Positions 6,772 to 12,377 of a DNA stretch of 12,377 bases are shown piece after piece. Within the stretch, counting starts at the first letter, position 1. Every line of letters starts with the position of its first letter. Source of the stretch: an uncultured Porphyromonas sp. Lineage in GTDB: Bacteria; Bacteroidota; Bacteroidia; Bacteroidales; Porphyromonadaceae. The stretch spans positions 1 through 12,377 of the forward strand of contig CABQOJ010000018.1 in assembly GCA_902465775.1 (NCBI GenBank). Direction: 5' to 3'. A program made the translations under genes and the position numbers. The notes under the pieces were generated by a model. It saw nothing but the letters and a program-made list of their open reading frames with translations, did no database searches and was not told the DNA's origin.

Positions 6772-6921
6772 GGAATATTTACTTCCCAGTGAGCTGTTTG
6801 CTGTTTCCTCCCTAGATATCAGAGTGTAGAGGCATCGTCAGCCTGCTCGAGTCACTAGCTCCTGGTAGATCGAGGAGTGAAATTTCGCCTCAGCGAGCGG
6901 TCTAGAGGGGGAATAAGGTGC

Positions 6922-6948
6922 TTTGTCCATCGCTTTTTGCTATCTTTG
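6922..6948 (+). promoter_or_regulatory. Candidate promoter of gltX
   Basis: TATCTTTG at 6941-6948 fits the TAnnTTTG -7 consensus exactly. A TTTG at 6922-6925 could be the -33 box, but its spacing (15 bases) is shorter than the usual 19 or so. The leader to gltX would be about 110 bases. Confidence 0.5.
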
Positions 6949-7064
6949 TGGCATGATTGTAAAGAGTCGGTATGAGGCACCTTGAGAGCCTGTGCACGAC
7001 TATACGAAACGAAATGACACTGCTCTGAGTAAGCAACAGACAATAAAATAAAGGAAAAACAGGA

Positions 7065-8597
7065 ATGGTTCGAGTTAGATTTGCACCTAGTCCCACGGGG
7101 CCACTACATATAGGTGGCGCACGGACAGCACTCTTCAATTATCTCTTCGCGCGTCATCATGGTGGCACGATGGTGCTACGTATAGAGGATACGGATAGCA
7201 AGCGCTTTGTGCCTGGAGCTGAAGACTATATCATTGAGGCGCTACAGTGGCTGGGGATAGAGATCGATGAGGGTATCGGCAGTGACAATCAGCCTTACGG
7301 TCCCTATCGTCAGAGTGAGAGACGGGAGATCTATCGTGAGTATGTGCAGCAGCTCATAGAGCGTGGCGCTGCTTACTATGCTTTTGACACTGTGGAGGAG
7401 CTGGAGCAAGCACGGCAGGAGATGCCCAACTTTAGCTATGATGCTGCGACTCGCTCTAAGATGCGCAATAGCCTTTCGCTCCCTAGCGAGGAGGTGACTC
7501 GTCTGCTAGAGTCTGGCGCGGAGTATGTGGTGCGCTTTAAGGTAGACCCCGACCGAGATGTTGAGGTCGACGACTTGATCCGTGGCAAGGTGGTCATCAG
7601 CTCTACACAGCTAGACGACAAGGTCCTCTACAAGAGTGCCGATGACCTGCCTACCTACCATCTAGCCAACATTGTAGATGACCACTTGATGCAGATCACG
7701 CATGTGATCCGTGGTGAGGAGTGGCTCCCTAGTGCTCCGCTGCATGTCTTGCTCTATGAGGCTTTCGGCTGGCAGGACTCAATGCCACAGTTTGCCCACC
7801 TGTCGCTCCTCTTGAAGCCTCAGGGGAGTGGTAAGCTGAGCAAGCGTGATGGCGATAAGCTAGGCTTCCCGGTCTTCCCATTGGAGTGGTGCAGTCCTGA
7901 GGATGGCTCTATCTCGATGGGTTACCGCGAGCAGGGTTATCTACCAGAGGCTGTGAGCAACTTCCTCGCTCTACTGGGGTGGAACCCGGGTACCGATCAA
8001 GAGCTTTTTGCAGATCCGCAAAAGCCTATCTCGTCTGAGCTGATCTCCGCCTTTTCGCTAGATCGCTGCAGTAAGAGTGGCGCACGCTTTGACTTTGAAA
8101 AGGCGAAGTGGTTCAACCACCAGTACATACAGATCGTCCCCGTAGAGCGTCTCGTCGCATACCTTCGCCCTGCTCTGAGCGAGCGTGGCTTGAACCCTAC
8201 CGATGAGCAGCTACGAGACGTACTCCTGACGATACGAGATAAGGCGCAGCTACTCCCAGACTTACTTCCTGAGGTGCTCTACTTCTTTGTAGCGCCTACC
8301 GAGTATGATGCTAAGGGGCTTAAGAAGCACTGGAAGACGGAGACGCCTGGCTACTTACAGCAGATGATCACGCTCCTGGAGGGGCTCCCGAGTGATGCTT
8401 CGCTAGAGACGATCGAGCAGGCACTCTACGACAAGATCAATGGTGATGAGCTCCCCATGGGCAAGGTGATGAATGGTATACGTATGGCGCTCGTGGGCGA
8501 ACCGCGTGGAGCACGTATCCATGAGATCATCCAGCTGCTGGGCATCCCCGAGAGTGTGCGACGTATGCAACGGGCTATAGCGGAGATTCAGCTATAG
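7065..8597 (+). CDS. gltX: Glutamyl-tRNA synthetase
   Basis: Charges tRNA-Glu with glutamate in the cytoplasm (class I aminoacyl-tRNA synthetase). The N-terminal catalytic domain begins [17 protein letters not shown], with the HIGH-type motif at His15-Gly18, then RIEDTD. The second ATP-binding motif KLSKR is at residues 257-261. Directly after it is a Trp- and Gly-rich segment with [19 protein letters not shown] and LGWNPG, a layout I associate with Bacteroidetes GluRS. The C-terminal helical anticodon-binding part ends at residue 510, normal for the family. HIGG and the [13 protein letters not shown] context favour GluRS over GlnRS. It follows its own promoter-like element and appears to lead a collinear set of five genes with gaps of 51 to 73 bases. 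A stem formed by two GCTATAGC copies covers its stop codon. Confidence 0.96.
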   Translation: MVRVRFAPSPTGPLHIGGARTALFNYLFARHHGGTMVLRIEDTDSKRFVPGAEDYIIEALQWLGIEIDEGIGSDNQPYGPYRQSERREIYREYVQQLIERGAAYYAFDTVEELEQARQEMPNFSYDAATRSKMRNSLSLPSEEVTRLLESGAEYVVRFKVDPDRDVEVDDLIRGKVVISSTQLDDKVLYKSADDLPTYHLANIVDDHLMQITHVIRGEEWLPSAPLHVLLYEAFGWQDSMPQFAHLSLLLKPQGSGKLSKRDGDKLGFPVFPLEWCSPEDGSISMGYREQGYLPEAVSNFLALLGWNPGTDQELFADPQKPISSELISAFSLDRCSKSGARFDFEKAKWFNHQYIQIVPVERLVAYLRPALSERGLNPTDEQLRDVLLTIRDKAQLLPDLLPEVLYFFVAPTEYDAKGLKKHWKTETPGYLQQMITLLEGLPSDASLETIEQALYDKINGDELPMGKVMNGIRMALVGEPRGARIHEIIQLLGIPESVRRMQRAIAEIQL

Positions 8598-8598
8598 C
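8574..8598. other. Inverted repeat across the gltX stop codon
   Basis: GCTATAGC occurs at 8574-8581 and 8591-8598. Each copy is itself palindromic, so the two can pair as an 8-base-pair stem with a nine-base loop. The second copy contains the gltX stop TAG (8595-8597). No T tract follows. Confidence 0.55.
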
Positions 8599-8651
8599 TT
8601 ATCTGTACGGCAGTAATCAATGAACTAAACTTTAGATATAACGACTGAATC

Positions 8652-9113
8652 ATGAGTTTGCGTATCAACAAACTTCTGAGCGATGCTGGTATCGGATCGC
8701 GCCGTGAAGTGGAGAAGTACATCGTCGCTGGACGTGTCATGCTCAATGGCGAGCGAGCTGAGCTAACGGATATCGTGGTAGAAGACGATATCGTCACGCT
8801 AGACGGCGAGGAGCTCCCTGTCAATGACATCCTGCGTGAGGCTCTCTCGATGAAGCACTACCTAGAGGCTCAGCAGGAGGACCGAGAGGCTAGAGAGGCT
8901 GCTCGAGAGTACTCTCCACGAGGTGGAGGCCGTCCCAATCGCCCTGCTAAGTCTGGTCCTAAGAGAATGAGATCAGACCGATATAGCGATGAGCCTAGAG
9001 AGCCTAAGGGACATGCTAAGGGCAATAAACCTTACAAAGCTAAGGGGGGTGATGCCCATGGCCATCGACGTGACAATCGAGGCAAGGACTTTAACGGTGA
9101 CGATAGGTGGTGA
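8652..9113 (+). CDS. S4-domain RNA-binding protein with disordered basic tail
   Basis: An RNA-binding protein without a visible enzyme domain. Residues about 4-50 form an S4 domain like that at the front of RsuA/RluB-type pseudouridine synthases: RINKLLSDAGIGSRREVEKYI, then AGRVMLNG and DIVTLDGEEL. In those enzymes the catalytic domain follows, with a conserved NKPKG segment and a catalytic Asp. Here it is absent. Instead there is a charged helix (about 61-86) and then a low-complexity tail (about 87-153) rich in Arg, Gly, Lys, Pro and Asp, with GGGRPNRP, KGNKPYKAKGG and HGHRRDNRGKDF. No catalytic domain appears downstream, since the next gene begins 60 bases later, so a recent frameshift does not explain it. 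It lies between gltX and a phosphatase. A role in ribosome assembly or RNA handling is inference. Confidence 0.85.
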   Translation: MSLRINKLLSDAGIGSRREVEKYIVAGRVMLNGERAELTDIVVEDDIVTLDGEELPVNDILREALSMKHYLEAQQEDREAREAAREYSPRGGGRPNRPAKSGPKRMRSDRYSDEPREPKGHAKGNKPYKAKGGDAHGHRRDNRGKDFNGDDRW

Positions 9114-9128
9114 GACCCATCACCTATC
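9102..9128. other. Hairpin across the S4 gene stop codon
   Basis: GATAGGTGGTG (9102-9112) pairs with CATCACCTATC (9118-9128): 11 base pairs with one G-U and a five-base loop. The stop TGA is at 9111-9113. No T run follows (ATGTTGCTGG), so termination would be inefficient if it happens at all. Confidence 0.65.
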
Positions 9129-9173
9129 ATGTTGCTGGATATGAATAGGTAGAAAAGAGAAGAGTACGAAAGG

Positions 9174-9749
9174 ATGCAGATCACATTGGTCAGACATACG
9201 GCAGTGGCGCCCGAGTGGCAGGTCATCTGCTATGGCAATACAGATATACCGTTGGCAACTACATTTGAGGAGGAGGCTCCTCGTGTGGCAGCTCAGATAG
9301 ATCTGTCTCTCTATGACCGCATCCTTTCCAGTCCTCTATCTCGTGCGCTACGGCTGGCGCGCTATTGCGTCCCCGAGGGTACCAACATAGAGGTGGACGA
9401 TCGTCTGAAGGAGATGAACTTTGGCGATTGGGAGGGGCAGCCTTGGACTAGTATCCTGGAGACCGAGCAAGAGGTGTCAGACTTCTTTGAGTACTTCATT
9501 GATCGGCCAGCCCCTAGAGGTGAGTCACTCCGTGACTTGGCTCAGCGTGTTGCTGATCTACTTGATGAGCTCTACAGATCAGGTGCTCAGCGGGTATTGC
9601 TCTTCTCGCATGGAGGTGTCATCAACGCTGTGCGAGCCATGGCGGGGCGTATCACGCTGCAAGAAGCTTTTGCTCAGATCCTCCCCTATGGGAGCGTGAC
9701 GACGATAGAGCTAGATGACCTCATTCATATAGACCAGATAAGGCTCTGA
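9174..9749 (+). CDS. Histidine phosphatase family protein, alpha-ribazole phosphatase-like
   Basis: Phosphoglycerate-mutase-like phosphatase that works through a phospho-histidine. The nucleophile is His8 in LVRHT (Arg7 beside it). Arg57 in SSPLSRAL, Glu80 in KEMNFGDWEG and His146 in FSHGG complete the site. The family's usual RHG is RHT here. CYGNTDIPL at 19-27 is the feature that points to alpha-ribazole-5'-phosphate phosphatase (CobC), which removes a phosphate during assembly of the lower ligand of cobalamin. At 191 residues it is the right size. No other cobalamin gene is in the window, so the specific role rests on that motif alone; a general phosphatase of the same fold is the alternative. 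The ATG at 9174 has AAAGG just before it, and the next gene starts 51 bases on. Confidence 0.85.
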   Translation: MQITLVRHTAVAPEWQVICYGNTDIPLATTFEEEAPRVAAQIDLSLYDRILSSPLSRALRLARYCVPEGTNIEVDDRLKEMNFGDWEGQPWTSILETEQEVSDFFEYFIDRPAPRGESLRDLAQRVADLLDELYRSGAQRVLLFSHGGVINAVRAMAGRITLQEAFAQILPYGSVTTIELDDLIHIDQIRL

Positions 9750-9786
9750 TGAAGGTCTCTTGCTTGTGTGCGAAACTAACATCTAG

Positions 9787-9792
9787 AGGAGG
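9787..9792 (+). promoter_or_regulatory. Strong Shine-Dalgarno before rprX
   Basis: AGGAGG eight bases before the ATG at 9801. Most genes in this window, as in Bacteroidota generally, lack such a strong match, so this settles the start and suggests efficient independent initiation. Confidence 0.6.
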
Positions 9793-9800
9793 TAACTGAC

Positions 9801-11390
9801 ATGGAGAAGCGAATCATTTCGACCATGATCGTCTTGCTTGTTGCTATTGCGACGGTAACTATATTGTTGCAGTTGCGCAACTTTAAGTATGTTGCCGACC
9901 TCTACAATGACTACTTTGAAACGCTAGCCCAGAGAGCTCTAGTTGAGGTGTCCCGCTCTCTGGAGCAAGATGAGGTGGAGCGCCAGCTACGCTCGCTACT
10001 CACGCAGGACGATGTGCAGAGACTAGGGCTGAGTGATGATACGCTTCAGACTCCTGGCGTCGCCTCTAGCGCCTTTTCGTCAAGCTATATGTCCGATGGC
10101 AGCGAGGTGTGGAATGGCTACGGCAATGCTGAGCGTGCCACTTGTCCGCCATGGGCCGAGGCGCGTACGAATGGTCAGAGCGAAGAGCACACGAAAGTTT
10201 TGCAGAGCAAGCTACTCAACACCTACTTCTATCATCGTAGCCTCCTTGATGAGACAGTCCTACGCACCATCCTCCAGCGTAATAATGAGCCTCTCCGCCA
10301 GCGCGTCAATGTAGACTTTCTGCAGAAAGCACTGGTGCATGAGCTGGCACAAGTGGGTATCACGGAGACCTTTGAGTTTACCCTCTATGATCGCAAAGGT
10401 CAAGCGGTCTGTACGACTGTCTCTGACACACCTGATTGCTCACGTAAGGCGCCTCTTGTCTTGCGCAAAGACCTTTTCGTTCAGTCCAGCTCCTATCTAG
10501 ACACCCCGTCTGGAGAGCAGGCGCTCCCCTATATTGAGTTGACCTTCCCAGAGCATCGCCATCATATGGGCACGCTCATCTACATCTTGCCCTCTGCTGC
10601 TACGCTGCTAGTGATTATCGTCCTCAGCGGGATGGCCATCGCTATCCTCCTACGGCACAAGCACTATCTGCGGGAGCGCAAAGACTTCGTCAGCAATATG
10701 ACGCATGAGCTCAAGACACCCGTGAGCTCCATACGTCTAGCGTGCGAGATGCTCGAAGACCCCTCACTCGAGCAGTCGGAGGAGCGACGCAAGCGTATCA
10801 CCCAGACGATGATTAAGGAGGTAGACCGCCTCACACAACTCGTGGATCAGGTCTTGCAGTCATCTATGATGGAGCGAGGTGTGCTCAAGAGCTACCCAGT
10901 AGAGCTTGACGCTCACGAGGAGATCAGAGACCTGAGCAGTGCCTATGCCATGAAGATCGACAGTGCTCATGGCGAGCTGGTCCTAGCGCTAGAGGCCGAG
11001 CAGCATACGCTCATGTGTGACAGGATAGCCTTTCAGAACGTTATATCCAATGTGATAGACAACAGTCTGAAGTATCGCAAGGAGGACACCCCGCCGATCA
11101 TCACGCTCAGCACGCGTAGCGACAACGCCAACCTGATCATAGACATAGAGGACAACGGTATCGGTATCTCTCGTCAGGATAGGGGGCATATCTTCGATCA
11201 GTTTTACCGAGTCCATACGGGCGACCGTCATGATGTCAAGGGCTTTGGTCTCGGGCTCGCTTATGTGCAGAGAGCTATCCAGGCTATGGGCGGCGAGGTC
11301 AAGGTCTTTAGCAAGCTCGGCGTAGGCACTAGGATGTCGCTGCGTATACCTTACCTCACGAAAGATAAATCAAGGACAGTAAACAAGTAA
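9801..11390 (+). CDS. rprX: Sensor histidine kinase, RprX-like
   Basis: Inner-membrane sensor kinase of a two-component pair; the regulator follows. It has 529 residues: helix one at about 8-25, a periplasmic sensor region of about 230 residues, helix two at about 258-284, and then the kinase core with no clear HAMP domain between. The H box is DFVSNMTHELKTPVSS with phospho-accepting His302. The ATP-binding domain has the N box NVISNVIDNSLKY (413-425), the G1 box DNGIGI (451-456), the F box FDQFYR and the G2 box GFGLGLAYV (481-489). The sensor region has three cysteines (115, 204 and 213), so a disulfide is possible. Length, layout and the partner fit RprX of Bacteroides fragilis; the sensor region itself I cannot compare here. 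A strong ribosome site supports the start. Kinase family 0.97, RprX identity about 0.75. Confidence 0.9.
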   Translation: MEKRIISTMIVLLVAIATVTILLQLRNFKYVADLYNDYFETLAQRALVEVSRSLEQDEVERQLRSLLTQDDVQRLGLSDDTLQTPGVASSAFSSSYMSDGSEVWNGYGNAERATCPPWAEARTNGQSEEHTKVLQSKLLNTYFYHRSLLDETVLRTILQRNNEPLRQRVNVDFLQKALVHELAQVGITETFEFTLYDRKGQAVCTTVSDTPDCSRKAPLVLRKDLFVQSSSYLDTPSGEQALPYIELTFPEHRHHMGTLIYILPSAATLLVIIVLSGMAIAILLRHKHYLRERKDFVSNMTHELKTPVSSIRLACEMLEDPSLEQSEERRKRITQTMIKEVDRLTQLVDQVLQSSMMERGVLKSYPVELDAHEEIRDLSSAYAMKIDSAHGELVLALEAEQHTLMCDRIAFQNVISNVIDNSLKYRKEDTPPIITLSTRSDNANLIIDIEDNGIGISRQDRGHIFDQFYRVHTGDRHDVKGFGLGLAYVQRAIQAMGGEVKVFSKLGVGTRMSLRIPYLTKDKSRTVNK

Positions 11391-11402
11391 AAGTAAACTT
11401 TT
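11389..11402. other. A/T-rich dyad at the rprX stop codon
   Basis: AAAAGTAAACTTTT is a perfect 14-base dyad starting inside the stop codon (TAA at 11388-11390), followed by one more T. As RNA it forms only a weak five-pair stem; as DNA it could be a protein-binding site just upstream of rprY. Confidence 0.35.
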
Positions 11403-11463
11403 TCTATTCACGAACATCTAACCAATTACAGACTAGATAATTCACAACAAATAAATAAACCCT

Positions 11464-12195
11464 ATGAATAACAAAGAGATTAGAGTATTCCTCTGTGAAG
11501 ACGATGAGAGCTTAGGCCTTATGCTTCAGGAGTACCTTATAGCTAAGGAGTATGAGGTAGACCTCTTTACAGATGGAGAGATGGGACTAGAGGCCTTTCG
11601 CCAGAAGAAGTACGATCTGTGCCTCATTGATGTCATGATGCCTAAGATGGATGGCTTCGAGCTAGCCAAGGAGATCCGCACACTCGAGCCCGAGATCCCG
11701 GTCATATTTGTCACTGCCAAGGATCAGAAGAAGGATATCCTCGCAGGCTTCAAGCTAGGAGCTGACGACTACATCACGAAGCCCTTTAGCATGCAAGAGC
11801 TAGAGGCTCGTATGGAGGCTATCATGCGCCGTATCATCGGTGATGGACATGAGCATCAGCAGTTCTATCAGCTGGGCAAGCTCCTCTATGATACCAAGAA
11901 GCAGTCCCTCACGACCGATGACGGTCAAGTCTTCACACTGACTACAAAGGAAAATGAGCTACTGACGCTCTTCTGTGTCTACGCCAATGAGACCCTCGAG
12001 AGAGAGTATGCGCTGAGGACCATCTGGTCTGATGCTAACTACTTCAACGCACGCAGCATGGACGTCTATGTGACCAAGCTCCGTAAGATCCTCAAGGTCG
12101 ATCCCTCACTGGAGATCAAAAATGTACACGGCAAGGGCTATCGTCTCGTCACGCCTATCCAAGAGATAAGCGAGGATCAGATCAAGAGAGTCTAG
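11464..12195 (+). CDS. rprY: Response regulator, OmpR/PhoB family, RprY-like
   Basis: DNA-binding response regulator, probably phosphorylated by the kinase encoded just upstream. The receiver domain (about 5-122) has the acidic pocket Glu12-Asp13-Asp14, phospho-acceptor Asp56 in LIDVMMPKMDGF, Thr84 in FVTAK and Lys106 in ITKPFS. The C-terminal winged-helix domain (about 136-230) is OmpR/PhoB type, with FTLTTKENELL, the recognition-helix region SMDVYVTKLRKIL and the wing KNVHGKGYRLV. The opening LCEDDESLGLMLQEYL and the GFKLGADDYITKPFSM segment strongly recall RprY of Bacteroides and P. gingivalis, where it is tied to stress responses. It has 243 residues, normal for the family. It follows the kinase by 73 A/T-rich bases with no TAnnTTTG element, so both are probably on one transcript, and it ends 25 bases before a strong terminator. 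Confidence 0.94.
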   Translation: MNNKEIRVFLCEDDESLGLMLQEYLIAKEYEVDLFTDGEMGLEAFRQKKYDLCLIDVMMPKMDGFELAKEIRTLEPEIPVIFVTAKDQKKDILAGFKLGADDYITKPFSMQELEARMEAIMRRIIGDGHEHQQFYQLGKLLYDTKKQSLTTDDGQVFTLTTKENELLTLFCVYANETLEREYALRTIWSDANYFNARSMDVYVTKLRKILKVDPSLEIKNVHGKGYRLVTPIQEISEDQIKRV

Positions 12196-12220
12196 TTCCC
12201 TAGCCAGCTTATCATAAGCG

Positions 12221-12268
12221 AAGTGGCGACGGAGGTACCGCGAGTACCTTCGTCGCCACTTGCTTTTT
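12221..12268 (+). terminator. Strong intrinsic terminator after rprY
   Basis: The 18-base arm at 12221-12238 (AAGTGGCGACGG...) pairs with 12244-12261 with one G-U and a loop of five bases, followed by GCTTTTT. The gene to the right is on the minus strand, so the stem also lies where a convergent transcript should stop. The minus-strand side has no good T run, so it is probably best for the plus strand. Confidence 0.9.
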
Positions 12269-12282
12269 GGAGAGATGCGAGC

Positions 12283-12377
12283 TTAATCAGCTTGTTTAGC
12301 CATCTTCCTTTGGCGTCGCTTCCCCACAGCCAGCACAGCGATATAGCCCACGACACCCGAGACAAGGCTACCCACTA
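12283..12377 (-). CDS. C-terminal end of a membrane protein (start outside window)
   Basis: On the minus strand an open frame enters from the right edge and stops with TAA (12285-12283). Its last 30 residues read as a hydrophobic stretch (SLVSGVVGYIAVLAVG) followed by a strongly basic tail (KRRQRKMAKQAD). This is the usual look of a final membrane helix with a cytoplasmic tail. Its end lies directly behind the rprY terminator, which fits convergent genes. Too little is present to name a family, and a chance open frame cannot be fully ruled out. Confidence 0.6.
   Translation of the reverse strand, partial: VGSLVSGVVGYIAVLAVGKRRQRKMAKQAD

Larger units (their letters stand above)
6478..7064. 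other. Long intergenic region between exbD and gltX
   Basis: 587 bases with no convincing gene on either strand. In order it holds: a small stem at 6486-6502; the exb terminator at 6521-6567; overlapping alternative stems around 6587-6615 (GTTTCCA with TGGAAAC, or TTCCAG with CTGGAA); a G-rich tract at 6626-6646; a bounded 21-base repeat element at 6679-6771; a stretch with little visible structure; and a promoter-like element at 6941-6948 for gltX. A ten-codon ATG-to-TGA frame at 6953-6985 begins about where transcription would start, but has nothing else to support it. Confidence 0.7.

Noticed and set aside
6953..6985. A ten-codon leader peptide (MIVKSRYEAP) ahead of gltX
   Set aside because: It has no run of Glu codons, no ribosome site and no clear attenuator following it; short frames like this occur by chance.
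9032..9226. Minus-strand open frame across the S4 gene end and the phosphatase start
   Set aside because: It overlaps two real genes in the opposite direction and its low-complexity sequence mirrors the codons of the S4 tail.
9731..9758. AGACC and GGTCT around the phosphatase stop codon as another stop-spanning hairpin
   Set aside because: Only five base pairs around an 18-base loop; too weak to count with the others.

Overview
The window looks like chromosomal core DNA from a member of the Bacteroidota, most likely a Porphyromonas-like species. The genus is inferred. The evidence is: three TAnnTTTG-type -7 promoter elements; a tRNA gene with no encoded CCA; a GluRS with the insert after KLSKR that I associate with Bacteroidetes; a split ExbB/ExbD/ExbD operon with an extra small membrane protein; and a two-component pair that closely resembles RprX/RprY of Bacteroides. 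Base composition is near even. I see no phage, insertion sequence, CRISPR array or plasmid gene.

Layout, left to right. (1) The C-terminal half of an MFS transporter, cut by the window edge. (2) A tonB gene behind a promoter-like sequence. (3) A polyprenyl (probably short-chain) diphosphate synthase, two small hairpins, and a TatD-family hydrolase. (4) A promoter-like sequence, tRNA-Ser(GGA) and then exbB, a small four-helix membrane protein, and two exbD paralogues, closed by a strong intrinsic terminator. (5) A 587-base intergenic region holding that terminator, a G-rich tract, a 93-base element of three 21-base repeats bounded by 9-base inverted repeats, and a candidate gltX promoter. (6) A collinear cluster of gltX, an S4-domain-only RNA-binding protein, a histidine phosphatase resembling alpha-ribazole phosphatase, and the rprX/rprY-like sensor kinase and response regulator, closed by an 18-base-pair terminator. 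(7) The 3' end of a minus-strand membrane protein gene at the right edge. All complete protein genes are on the plus strand.

Functionally, TonB plus ExbB/ExbD/ExbD would form the inner-membrane motor that powers TonB-dependent outer-membrane uptake (heme, cobalamin, SusC-type substrates). Here tonB lies about 2.4 kb from the motor genes. The polyprenyl synthase supplies isoprenoid precursors, TatD is a metal-dependent nuclease, and gltX provides Glu-tRNA. RprX/RprY is an envelope or stress-sensing pair. I find no clearly new multi-gene system. The items most worth checking are the 21-base repeat element, the inverted repeats that lie across several stop codons, the possible tRNA-exbB co-transcript, the small membrane protein inside the exb operon, and the S4 protein with no enzyme domain.
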